A DNA stretch of 64,000 nucleotides from Schistosoma mansoni. Taxonomy: Eukaryota > Platyhelminthes > Trematoda > Strigeidida > Schistosomatidae. The notes under the pieces are model-generated. The model ran no database searches. It saw only the letters and a list, made by a program, of their open reading frames with translations, and had not been told where the DNA came from. The stretch's first letter is position 1. Every line of letters starts with the position of its first letter. Both the position numbers and the translations under genes were made by a program. The stretch spans positions 1 to 64,000 of the forward strand of contig NW_017386131.1 of the NCBI RefSeq assembly GCF_000237925.1. Reading direction: 5' to 3'. Positions 42,935 to 52,858 of the stretch are shown here, piece after piece.

Positions 42935-43500
42935 TGATGGGATCACCGAGTGAGTAATAGTGAGGTTAGTAAATCAGTTGATGAGGTCATGAATCTTCAT
43001 AGACTGAGATGGTTAGGCCATGTGTTACGTATGCCTGAACACCGATTACCACAGTGTGCAATTCTGACTAGTGTTGGGGAGATGGTTGGAAAAAAGTTAG
43101 GGACGGACAAACAAACACGTGGCATTAGTCTATAAAGCCACTAACTTCTGATCTGAGCCATGTTGGCAGATGCAGACTACTTGGTTGGGGTCCACGTGAC
43201 TATCGTAACCAATGGTTGAAGACTCTGGGTGACATGACTCAGAATCTATCACAATGGCACAGGTGTATACACTCTTTATCTTCCCTTAAACCTTGAGATT
43301 AAAGTTGACTCATATCTGTCTTCCTTTCTTTACTACATTCTTATATACAACCTTTCTTTTATATATAATACAATCACTAAGTTAACTACTTTTATGAATT
43401 CGGTGTTCATCTTGTTGTGCTAATGAGGTATGGCAACTTGGACTGATGCATATATGTGCCTGGTCCTACGTTGTAGCCGACTGATTTGGTTGACTATAGT
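42935..43500 (+). mobile_element. L1b non-LTR retrotransposon, C-terminus and 3' UTR
   Basis: Frame: SVDEVMNLHRLRWLGHVLRM, PEHRLPQCA. The region for the GDMTQNLSQW-type end follows after a frame change, then the 3' UTR with CATCTTGTTGTGCTAATGAG. 5'-truncated. Confidence 0.75.
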
Positions 43501-44179
43501 TGAATAATTAACCTGACTTTGACTTACTGATGTAATATGTATGGGATGTCAAATGACTAAAACTTCTGGGTTCTTTTAATTAAATAGTAAATCACTATTT
43601 ATGTTGTGTGTTTTTTAGTGTAGATAGCTACAATCATAAGATCGACTTATATAACATTCAAATGTGTAGAATCCAGAAAATCACAACCAAACCATCCAGC
43701 TCAGAGAACAAAACTCCATCAAAAAGCCAAAGAATCAACGTAGAATAAGAAAAATTCCATATATAAACATTATTATTCTTATATAAGTAGTTCATATAGT
43801 GTGAAAACTTTCCATTTGTACTAGAAACTTAAGTGATTGTACAAAATTACTCATTGAATGATCTTAGTTGGAGTAATATTAAAAACTAATAAACATAGGA
43901 TAGCTTTTCCATCCATATATGAAGACACCTTAGTCTTAGGTATCCGCGACCTCGTCAGGAATCAAATCCAGATGTATCATGTCTCACAATGATTCCTTAA
44001 CTATTAGGGTCACCGGATTGGGATCAGTTTACAATATTACATGATCGATTTACTGAACATCAGTTGGTATGAACTATTGAGGAGTTCCATACCAGAACGA
44101 CGATACAATCGAATACTTCCAGGGTTTATCAACGGTACTCTAAATGAAATCAATCCTGTTAGAGTGGTCTTGAGTGCTG
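43501..44179. other. Unassigned intronic sequence (RING-A intron 4)
   Basis: AT-rich. A worn B-like scrap (TCCATACCAGAACGACG) lies near 44090. No coding frame supported. Confidence 0.35.
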
Positions 44180-44372
44180 TTAGAGGTATGATGGCAGTTA
44201 TCACTTCCCGGTCGCTCACACCATGGAAGGGTTCTTCTAGGGCTCTTCAACCGACCTGTCTGGTATGGTAGAAACTTGAGGAACGATTGTTCCAGCCAGT
44301 ATAGCTCGATTGGTTCATCACGATAGGCAAGTCCAACCATCACGTCAAGGTAGCAGCAACGGTCGGGTAGAA
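44180..44372 (-). mobile_element. L1b non-LTR retrotransposon, 5' region
   Basis: Antisense match to the start of the copy at 11990 (TGCTGCTACCTTGACGTGAT on the minus strand). RT and endonuclease regions are absent. Confidence 0.65.
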
Positions 44373-44484
44373 CAATAACGAGGTGGACATGCATGCATAT
44401 AGCAAACAATTCTCTTTGAACTCTAACTGAAATCAATCCATGACTAATATCATACATAAATCAATTTTTGAAAAAAGAAACTAC

Positions 44485-44666
44485 CTTTTCAATCCATACA
44501 TATAAACAATTATAATGAAACATATGAAAACATGGTAAACCCATAATACGATCACCAATATGATAATTTTCCATACATATAGAACAATTATGTAATTTCT
44601 TAATACTGGTATCATCCAATAATACACTAATTGGTAATTGATTTAATAAATAAACACGTAGTGTAC
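44485..44666 (-). CDS. RING-A gene, exon 4: RING-H2 domain
   Basis: This 182-nt exon encodes most of a RING-H2 zinc finger. Two bases complete the Ser codon begun in exon 3, and 60 codons follow. The zinc ligands read C-x2-C (NCSIC), 14 residues, C-x-H-x2-H-x2-C (LPCFHMFHYNC), then 10 residues across the splice to C-x2-C in exon 5. This is the canonical C3H2C3 spacing. Trp in VWIEK sits where the E2-contacting Trp of active RING E3 ligases lies. By family knowledge the protein is a ubiquitin E3 ligase; its substrate is unknown. There is no membrane segment or signal peptide in the assembled 193 residues. The donor reads GTAGTTTC, a GT but a weak match. Confidence 0.85.
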
Positions 44667-44704
44667 CTATGAATTAAAGAAATAAAATATATCGAATGAA
44701 CAGT

Positions 44705-45301
44705 TATATATATTTTATTGTTGAGATCATGAGTCAATTGAAGCTAGACTATCATGGAAAACCTGGAAGCACTGGATGGCCATCTCGTCCTATTGTGGGA
44801 CTCCTCAGCAGTGCGCATCCACGATCCCGCCCCCGCGAGATTCAAATCCAGGACCTATCAGTCTCGCGCGCGAGCGTTCAGTCACTGAGCCGGCCGGCAT
44901 CCAAGGGTGTTATTGTCTAACTTCAACCAATCTATGAAATTGATCAACCGTCCACCAATTGTCTTCAGTGAGTTGATATCTCATAACAGACCTGGTTGAA
45001 CTCTACTGGTTACTGCTTCTCACTAGAAATCCAGGAAATATCTCTTGAAGTCAGTCACTAGTGAGCATATCATTATTATCAGAAGGGGTTTTTATGGAGA
45101 TTTCAGTAATTTTTTTTATATATATAGTTGAAATCATGAATCTCGCGAGGCGGGATCGTGGGTATATACTGTTGACGAGTCCCACAAACGGAAGAGACGG
45201 CCGTCCAATACTTTCAGGTTTTCTTAAGTGGTTTAGCTTCAATCGACTCATGATTTCAACTATTAAAAAAATTAATGAAATCTCCACAAAAACCTCTTCT
45301 G
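44705..45301 (-). mobile_element. Family B tandem pair, upstream of RING-A exon 4
   Basis: Full minus unit 44705-45075 (ribozyme about 44769-44814 with GAAA changed to GAGA). It passes head-to-tail (AGTGAGCATATCATTATTATC) into 45076-45301, a 226-bp mini-element with inverted ends (ATCAGAAGGGGTTTTTATGG / CCACAAAAACCTCTTCTGAT). Confidence 0.75.
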
Positions 45302-45374
45302 ATATATATTTTTTTATATTTAAGAAAGCAAATGAGGAAAAAATTGACTATTATTATTGAAATACAAGTAAATA

Positions 45375-45450
45375 TGTGACTGCGTTCAGGTCGCAGTCCA
45401 TTCTGTGGTTGTGGGTTCGAACCCCACTCCCGACACTAAACTTGTCAGAA
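45375..45450 (+). repeat. Unclassified tRNA-like sequence
   Basis: GCGTTCAGGTCGCAGTCC then TGTGGGTTCGAACCCCACTC, a strong B-box with a pairing T-arm-like stem. No full cloverleaf, so this is not called a tRNA gene. Confidence 0.4.
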
Positions 45451-45599
45451 TGTGATTAGATCTTAGTTCGGTTTGTTTGTTTAATTGATTGGTTGGTTGA
45501 GTTGGTGAAGAAGATTTGTAACTCAAGTGAATGATTTTGATAGAGGTTTGTTCTTTGAACTGGATGGTTTGGTTGTGTGTTACATTGAAGAATATCATT

Positions 45600-45793
45600 A
45601 GCTTGTCGTTGTTGATTTTAATGTTCTTAATGTTCTTAATTAATGTTCTTAATGTTCCTAATCAAGGAATTGTATGGAGGGATTTGATGGAGTGGTTAGA
45701 TGAATTCACTGAATGTTTTAATATTCGTGAAATTTCTCTTGAAAAATTGTATGTTAAGATTTCAGGTATGTGGATAAATATGGTTAAACTTAC
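45600..45793 (+). other. Unresolved coding-like frame
   Basis: The frame around GIVWRDLMEWLDEFTECFN and REISLEKLYVKISG is open and ends at a possible AG/GTATGT donor. The upstream part is a repetitive TTCTTAATGTTC stretch. It may be an exon or part of an unknown retroelement; no homology recognised. Confidence 0.2.
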
Positions 45794-45807
45794 GTAGAAA
45801 TGCACTT

Positions 45808-46062
45808 ATTATTGTTTGTTTGAATCTTCCCATTGATGTTTAGGACTGCAACTGGTCAGTTTCTAATTGGCATATGCGGATACTGTGAGTATTTCCTTTA
45901 TTCACAAGCATGGATGGTGGCTAGTAGTGAAATCCAGGTTGTGCGTTTCATCCTATTTGGGACTCGTCAGCTGGATGTACTTGTACCCCAAAGTTGATGT
46001 TCACTCTGGGACTCAAACCCAGTATCTTTTGCTTCAAACGCCATCGTTACGTAGAAATGATT
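45808..46062 (-). mobile_element. Family A
   Basis: Antisense, tail to tRNA-like part, with ribozyme 45926-45980 in which the cleavage triplet is lost. Truncated within the tRNA-like part. Confidence 0.7.
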
Positions 46063-46189
46063 CAATCACTTCATTAACATTCTGATTAATTTAGTAATAA
46101 TGTGTTATTTGGAGATTGTAGAATTTCCCAACATGAACTAATCAGATATGATATTATTTACCACTCAATGATCAGTATCATAGCATATG

Positions 46190-46400
46190 GGCAGGTTAGT
46201 TGAAGCTTAAATAACTCAGTAATAAGATCTCTGACAATAACATTGGGTGATATTGGTACCAATCTCACAGAAAGCAAATTGCTAAGATATCTCGCTAGCA
46301 AGTGCCAAGTTGCAAAAACGTGTACCTTCAAATATAACAACTTGTTGATGGCATATAACTAGTTACCACTTGCCATAAACCCTGAATTGATGTAACGTAT
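46190..46400. repeat. Diverged family C element
   Basis: Worn copy with AATAACTCAGTAATAAGATCT and AGTGCCAAGTTGCAAAAACG remnants. Confidence 0.35.
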
Positions 46401-46709
46401 TTTGGTAATTTCTTAGCTTCTATCTTCTATCTATTGATCAACTATTAAAACTACCCTAATATAAACAAATGTAAAGTGATGACTTTGTTAGCCAATAAGA
46501 TACGGGTTTGAACTTCACTTCAACTACTTTCGTTTTACCTAGCTCTAACACAATTGAATCAAGTTTCAAAGTTCAACATATTCAAGTCATCCTTGGTAAA
46601 TTAGTAAACATTTAGATGAACAAACGTTAAAAAGTTATTTCGAACGATTGTAAAAGCTTATACATTCTGATCTTAGTTAAGTTTATAACAATAAACAGGA
46701 TAATCTTTG

Positions 46710-47055
46710 TGTTATATCTTGTACCGGCCTATTAGAGAGCAGTGAATTATTGATCGGACTAATAACACACAAAGCCCGTACGAGCAGTCTAGAGTACTTG
46801 TCGGTCCTGCTTTCTGTCTAGTGCAGCCCGTTAAGTCCAGAACATCAGTAACAGCCTCTTCAATATGAATCATTTATTTCAAGCATACTGAGTTTATATA
46901 CCAAACAGACTGACCACATCGTACCATAAAATAGGAAACCACATTTATACAAGATTTGGCCAAATGTGGCTGGAACAGTAATCAATAGACTGGGGATAAC
47001 TTAAGAATGGTAAATCGTATAGTAATAGTCTATGGGTTAGGACAAAATGGTTATG
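46710..47055 (-). mobile_element. LTR fragment (same family as 21343-21858)
   Basis: Antisense: TGTTATATCTTGTACCGGCC, TATA stretch in ACTGAGTTTATATACCAAAC. One end is missing where a family B copy abuts. Fossil. Confidence 0.65.
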
Positions 47056-47067
47056 AGATGTTCACCC

Positions 47068-47290
47068 CTGCTCACAAACATTAACACCGTTGGTTGCCGG
47101 CCAGCTTAGTGGTCTGGTGGTTAAGCGTTCGCGTGTGAGACTGATAGATCCTGGATTCGAATCTCGTGAGGCGGGATCGTGGATCTACACTGCTGAGGAG
47201 TCCCACAAGTGGGCGAAACAGCCGTCCAGTACTTCCAGGTTTTCCATGGTAGTCTAGCTTCAATCGACTCATGATTTCAACTATTAAAGA
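47068..47290 (+). mobile_element. Family B ribozyme SINE
   Basis: AACATTAACACCGTTGGTTG, A-box, GGATTCGAATC B-box, ribozyme 47190-47235 (CTGAGGA and GAAA kept, stem II changed to GTCCC...GGGC), tail to GATTTCAACTATTAAA. Confidence 0.7.
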
Positions 47291-47494
47291 TTAACCGATA
47301 ATTGTTTCAGGATAATTTTAAAGGACCTCTACTTAGCATTATGTACAAAGTTGTTGGTATCATAAATGGAGCATCAGATCTCTCAAAATATTACCTTGTT
47401 TATATGCGTTTGCTAGTATCAAACGTTTAGATCAAATAAAGCTTCTTGGTGATTTTCTATAGTTATCTATAATCCAGCTGAGTATGTATGTTAT

Positions 47495-47855
47495 CAGAAG
47501 AGAGTTTTGTGGAGATTTTACTAATTTAATGGTTGAATTCAAGAACCAATTGAAGTTAGATCACCATAGAAAACCTAGAAACACTAGTTGACCATTTCGC
47601 CCTAGTATGAGACTCTTCAACAGTGCACGTCCACGATCTCGCTCGTGGGGTTCGAACCCAGGACTTTCGTTCACGCGCGCGAACGTTTAACCTCTAGACC
47701 ATTGAGCCAGCATCCAACGGTGTTAATTCCTAACTTCAACTAATCCACCAAAACTGCTCCCTTGTCCATCATTGTCTTCAATGAGTTACTTCCTCACAAC
47801 AGACCGGATTGAACTTCACTGGTCATGGCTTCTCACTCATCTATATATCAAGTCA
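47495..47855 (-). mobile_element. Family B, older copy
   Basis: ATCAGAAGAGAGTTTTGTGGAG, GAACCAATTGAAGTTAGATC tail, worn ribozyme, tRNA-like part with GGTTCGAACCC on the plus strand, head to GGTCATGGCTTCTCACT. Confidence 0.6.
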
Positions 47856-47997
47856 TAAACAAAATTAGTTTGAATACGAACGTTAAAAATGTTCACATTA
47901 AATTCTATAATGAATTTATAAATCTATAACTTCAAAGAATCTTATGAAAGATCCTTGATAATTTCCTGTTAGATATTAATATGATCTTTATTGTTTA

Positions 47998-48345
47998 TCC
48001 AACGAAACAAGTGGTTTTCTTTGAGAAGCCACACTCAGAGCCTCCAATCTAAAGGTCTGATCCATAAGTCAGTGAAGCAACGTTAGGAGATTTAGTCCCA
48101 TGGTAGCCCGTGACCAATAATTGGTTTATACGACATTTATTTCCTCAGGATCGTGGAGCTCATATAGACCATTGATTTGGAATGATGGTTTTCCAACTCT
48201 CCCACGTAAATCCTCCATATCCGCCAACCCGTTTAAAGCGTCAGACATTCGCTTTTTGTCCTTTCAATTTTGTAAACGAAACTCCTTCATTGAGAGCATT
48301 TCGAGAAAGAGAGCTGACTCCCTACACCCTCAGCCGTACCCTATA
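47998..48345 (-). mobile_element. Repeat D, partial and diverged
   Basis: CAACGAAACAAGTGGTTTTC to CACCCTCAGCCGTACC. Body only. Confidence 0.55.
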
Positions 48346-48569
48346 CATATATGAATTATTGATTTACACTTAAGATCGATAGATTTACATTTACCAAGGT
48401 TGTCAATTTACAACAATAGAATTAGACAGTATAAATTAGATTTTTTGAATTTTCTATATTAATTTATATTCAAATTGTGTGACCTTGAGAAATTAAAACA
48501 AATGATTTAGTGCTAGTTTTGTTTTTTGAAAGAAAAAAGGGAAACATTTTTGAACATAAAAGAACTTGG

Positions 48570-48910
48570 TAAGCAGAGATGGATAGTGGCTAGCAGTGAA
48601 ATCCAGTTCGACACGCGTTCCGTCCTATTTGGGACTCGTCAACTGGATGTACCTGCATCTCAGAGTTGATATTCACTCTGGGACTCGAACCCAGTACTCT
48701 CGCTTCAAACGCCATCGCGTTATCCACTCGGCTATTGAGTCCTGATAGTCAGTTGCTTGTGCGATGGGGTGAGGTTTAAATTCATTTAGTATTGTTCTGG
48801 TTGAATCTTCCCATCGATTTGTTAGGACTGCAACTGGTCAGTCTCTAATTGGCATATGTGCATACTGTGCGTATTGCATCGATATAGCCTTACTTCACAA
48901 GCATGGTAAA
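48570..48910 (-). mobile_element. Family A head-to-tail pair
   Basis: Minus unit with ribozyme (about 48607-48653) and B-box (GGGACTCGAACCC on plus) to the head GCTTGTGCGATGGGGTGAGG. It continues straight into the tail of the next unit (TTTAGTATTGTTCTGGTTG). Confidence 0.75.
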
Positions 48911-49012
48911 AGAACTTGTTTCTCATTATATTAAGAAAAGCTTAGGAACAGTGATTAGACTAACATTGGATTTTACCTTATTTGTATCTATGTGGGTATA
49001 TGTAAAAAAACT

Positions 49013-49135
49013 CCGTTTGTAGCTCCTCCTGGGGCTACTGCCGGTCCCAAGATCGGGTAAAGGAAGAGGGTTGGGTATGGGGTTAGCGACCCCATTCCGT
49101 AGAAAACCAACTCGCTGAAAAAAGCGCTAACCAGG
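49013..49135 (-). repeat. Repeat E
   Basis: Antisense copy: GTAGCTCCTCCTGGGGCTAC, GGGGTTAGCGACCCC, AAAAAGCGCTAACC. No L1a sequence is attached on either side. Confidence 0.6.
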
Positions 49136-49584
49136 GTATGTCAATTAAAGTAACTAAGTGATAGAGAAAGAATTTTGTAGGAATCGGGCTAGGATACAAT
49201 CACATTGATAACTTGAGAGGCGTGTGTCATAGTAGTATATTCAAATATTGTTGTTATTTCTCAATAAAGAGTAAGAGTCTAAAGACTTAACTTCGGATAA
49301 TGATTAGGGTTATTGGTATTACACAACTGTTCAAAGTGAAGAGATAGAGCTGAGTTCGAAATCTCAATTCACTGATTGAAAGTTAAAGGCCTTAGCATTT
49401 AGGTTATTCTCACGACCTATAGGTAAACTATGCATCAATTGGGAAATGATTTCTATTAAAGTCTCATTGTGAACATTAAAACGCTCGTCTTGGATTTCAC
49501 CATTAATCAGAATCCTAAATTAGGATAATTTAACTTGTAACTACTGATAATACATATCCAAACATTCCCAAAAAGAACCTTTTT
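49136..49584. other. No feature recognised
   Basis: AT-rich intronic sequence of RING-A. No gene or clear repeat. Confidence 0.35.
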
Positions 49585-49985
49585 ATTGATTTAATTATTC
49601 ATTTGAACACAAATATTGGTACAAGGGGGCACCAGATATATATGCGCCACACAAAAAATCGTCATTTCATTTGATTGTGTGAGGGCTATTATACTGTCCG
49701 GGTGTCCAGACTGAAGCAGGTCGTTTTCTCAGGGGGCGACACCCCAAGCCTTTAACCTAAAGGTCTGATCCACAAGACAGTGGAGCATCGTAAGGAGATA
49801 CAGTTACATGGTAGCCGGTGACCAACGATTGATTCATACGCCATTTGTTCCTTCAGGATCGTGGAGCCCATGTGCACCATTGGTTTGGAATGAGGGTTTT
49901 CCAACTCCCCTAGGTGGACCTTTCGTGCCCACCAACCCGGTTAAAGCGCCGGAAATTCGCTTTTCGTCCTTTCAATTTCATAAAC
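49585..49985 (-). mobile_element. Repeat D, interrupted by L1a
   Basis: A-rich end ATTTAATTATTCATTTGAAC, then the body to GTCCTTTCAATTTCATAAACAA, where the L1a tail begins abruptly. The other third of repeat D is absent beyond the L1a copy. Confidence 0.7.
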
Positions 49986-50585
49986 AACTTACTTACATAC
50001 TTTCTTACTTACTTACGCCTGTTACTCTCAATGGAGCATAGACAGTCAACCAGCATTCTCCAACCCACTCTGTCATGAACCTTCCTATCTAGTTCTATGC
50101 AATTGTTTTTCATTCTTCTCATGTCTGTCTCCATTTCTCGATGTCATGTGTTCTTTGGTTTTCCTCTTCTCCTTTGGCCTTAAGGATTCCATGTGAAAGC
50201 TTTTCCTGTGACGCAGTTGTGTGCTCTCCTCAATGCGTGTCCTATTCACTTTCATTGATTCTTCCTGATTTCATCCTCCGTTGGAATCCGGTTTGTTCTC
50301 TCCCACAGTAGCTTGTTGCTGATAGTGTCTGGCCAACGGATCCGAAGTAACTTGCGTAGACAACTGTTGATAAACATCTGTATCATTTGGATGATAGCTT
50401 TCCTAGTTCTTCAGGTTTCCATCCCATACAGTAGAACTGTGTTGACTTTTGTATTGAAAATTGTGATCTTAGTGTTGATTGACAATTGTTTTGAGTTCCA
50501 GATGTTCTTAAGTTGCTTTGCTGATCGGCGTCTTCACATCTGTATTAGAACAGGTTCTTTTAGGTTCTTCTAAAAGAACCTATCA
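49986..50585 (-). mobile_element. L1a non-LTR retrotransposon, 3' fragment
   Basis: Antisense from CTTACTTACATACTTTCTTAC to CAGGTTCTTTTAGGTTC. Encodes the region from the post-RT domain to the C-terminus. 150 bp from RING-A exon 3. Confidence 0.8.
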
Positions 50586-50732
50586 ACTAATAAAAACTGA
50601 ACAAAATTATAGTTTTGAATATCAACAATAATGAAAGGATAAACTTATTCCAAACAGAATTCATGATCTCACAAAGAGATGATGATGATGATGTAATATA
50701 CTCAACTATTTTGTTTTAATCATTGAACTTAC

Positions 50733-50919
50733 TTAATGAATCATTAGAATTGTCTAAATGACCAGAAGATTCAATTGTAGCATCTATTGTAGTGGTTGAT
50801 GAATTATTATTATTATTATTAATATCATATTCTAAATCGGTTTGAGTAAATTCTGATTGTTGTGTTAATAAATCCACTTGTACACTAACTTCAGGTGCTG
50901 TATCCATAGTTTGAATTCC
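50733..50919 (-). CDS. RING-A gene, exon 3
   Basis: This exon is 187 nt, entering in phase 0 after TATTATTATAG and leaving in phase 1 at GTAAGT. It encodes 62 codons plus one base: GIQTMDTAPEVSV, then an acidic Thr/Gln/Asp stretch, a run of six Asn encoded by an AAT microsatellite, and a Ser/Thr-rich end. It looks like a disordered linker. The intron to exon 2 (50920-59664) is 8.7 kb and filled with repeats, including a 1.3-kb antisense LINE. Confidence 0.65.
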
Positions 50920-50943
50920 CTATAATAATAAAAAAATAATAAG

Positions 50944-51605
50944 ATCACTTGGAATTGTTTGGCTGAATCTTCCCGTTGATGTTTAAGACTGCGATTGATC
51001 AGTCTCTTATTGGCATATATGCATACTGTGAGTATTACCTCGATATAGCCTTAATTCACAAGCATTCTAAGAAAAGATGGATAGTGACTAGCAGTGGAAT
51101 ACAGTTTGACACACGTTTCGTCCTATTTGGGACTCGTCAACTGGATGTACCTGCATCTCAGAGTTAATGTTCACTCCAGGATTCAAACCTAGTACCATTC
51201 TCTTCAAACGCCATCGCGTTATCCACTCATCTACTGAGTCATGATAGTCAGTTGCTTGTGCGATGGGGTGAAGTTTACATTCAACTAGCATTGTTTGTTT
51301 GAATCTTCTCATTAATGTTTAGGACTGTAATCGATCAGTCTCTTGTTGGCATATGTGCATACTGTGCGTATTGCCTTAATTCACAAGCATTATAAGCAAA
51401 GATAGATAGTGGCTAGCAGTAGATTCCAGTTTGACACACGTTTTGTGCTACTTGGCTATCAGAACTCAGTAGCTAACTGGATAACACGATGACGTTTGAA
51501 GCGAATGGTACTGGGTTCGAGCCTCAAGTACATCCAGCTGACGAGTCCCAAATAGGACGAAATGCAAGTTCTGGATTCCACTGCTAGCCACTATACATCT
51601 TTGCT
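50944..51605. mobile_element. Family A cluster (minus units and a plus unit)
   Basis: Tail plus body in minus orientation (50944-51250, ribozyme about 51098-51143 with TTGACGA core). It continues head-to-tail into a second minus tail (51280-51400) and then a plus body with B-box GGTTCGAGCC and ribozyme 51532-51576. Confidence 0.75.
51532..51576 (+). ncRNA. Hammerhead ribozyme, family A, core present
   Basis: ATCCAG, CTGACGA, GTCCCAAATAGGAC, GAAA, cleavage triplet GTT (allowed by the NUH rule), CTGGAT. Stem III is no longer self-complementary. Confidence 0.6.
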
Positions 51606-51999
51606 CATAATAATAATTTTAATCAAATTAAGTGAATTATTAGTAAGGTATTTGTAATATACCGTTTTTATGGTATGCAAATCTGTTATCTAGACTCAAT
51701 AGCTTACTTAGTAAAAGAGTTGGATGTATGAAGCAAAAATAGTAGTATTAGGGTAATGTTAGCGTGAAACTCAACAATATTGTAAAATTTTCCAAAAAAA
51801 CTTCAATTTTCTTATGGCTCATGTAACCAATTAATTTTTAAAAAAAATTATTGTTGTTTACCTAGTAACAAGATCAAATGACATTTAATCATTCACTCAT
51901 TTATCCTTCTAGACGTAATAGTTACATTGTAAAAAAAATGATGAAAATATCGTTTATTGACAGTTCTTTTTTGACAAAAACATTAATTAGATACCTAAA

Positions 52000-52192
52000 A
52001 CAGTCTTCAGTAGTGCGCATCTACGATCACGCTCGTGGGATTCGAACCCAGGACCTTCAGTTTAGCATGCTCACTGTTGAGGAGTCTCATAGTAGGACTA
52101 AATGACCATTCAGTGCTTCTAGGTTTTCCATGGTGATCTAGCTTTAATTCAACTATTAAAATACTAGAATCTCCATAAAACCCCTTTCTGAT
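52000..52192. mobile_element. Family B, partial inverted copy
   Basis: Antisense B-box (GGATTCGAACCC) followed by a plus ribozyme remnant (GTTGAGGAGTCTCATAGTAG) and tail to CCATAAAACCCCTTTCTGAT. Confidence 0.6.
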
Positions 52193-52371
52193 TATTATTG
52201 TTATTGTTTATATTAAGAAGAATGTATGTAATCACAAGGTGTTGACACAAAACTATAGTAAAACAAACTGTTTTTAAAGAAAAGACTACCATAAAGACTG
52301 ATGTTTAATTTATGGAATCCATTATAGGCTGTTTAAAAAGCATATAGGTAGTGTTCTCAAGGTTACAAGAC

Positions 52372-52655
52372 TTCGCTTGATCGATCAGCACTAAGAGGGA
52401 CTTGACAGGCATGACATTGATCACCACCCAGTGATCAATCAATTGTGATTACATCTCAGTCCTACAGGAGGTCGGTCGCGGCCCGAGTAGCTTAGTGGTA
52501 ACGTCTCTAACTGTGAAGCTGAGTGACACGGGATCGAATCCGTCAGGGAGCACCAGTTCCCTCAAGATTACAGGTACACCTTGTTGATGAGTGCCAAGTA
52601 GCACGAAACCCGGGTCCAGGGTTTCTTGTTGAACACCTCCAACCACCATCTTAAC
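52372..52655 (+). mobile_element. Family C ribozyme SINE, best-preserved copy
   Basis: Head (GATCAGCACTAAGAGGGACT), A-box GAGTAGCTTAGTGGTAACG, B-box GGGATCGAATCC, CTCAAGATTACAGGTACACC, ribozyme and end CACCTCCAACCACCATCTTA. Confidence 0.75.
52578..52622 (+). ncRNA. Family C hammerhead, one core change
   Basis: ACCTTG, TTGATGA (first core base T instead of C), GTGC...GCAC stem II perfect, GAAA, the palindrome ACCCGGGT, GTC, CAGGGT. Apart from the first core base it is complete. Confidence 0.6.
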
Positions 52656-52858
52656 TTTTATTCACTACTACACACTATATGTTTATAGAAAACATATACT
52701 ATAGATTAAATAGAACTAAACCATAACTATCTCATAGAATGAATTAGTAATGAAGAGTTGATTGTACAAGAAATGATGTGTATATCAAAACGTTAAGAAG
52801 GATTTTTAATTTCTCGTCATTGAAATTGAGGATTGCAATAGATTACTCTCTGAGACTG

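Noticed and set aside
45375-45450. Possible tRNA gene
   Set aside because: The B-box and T-arm-like part are good, but I could not draw a full cloverleaf with acceptor stem and anticodon arm.
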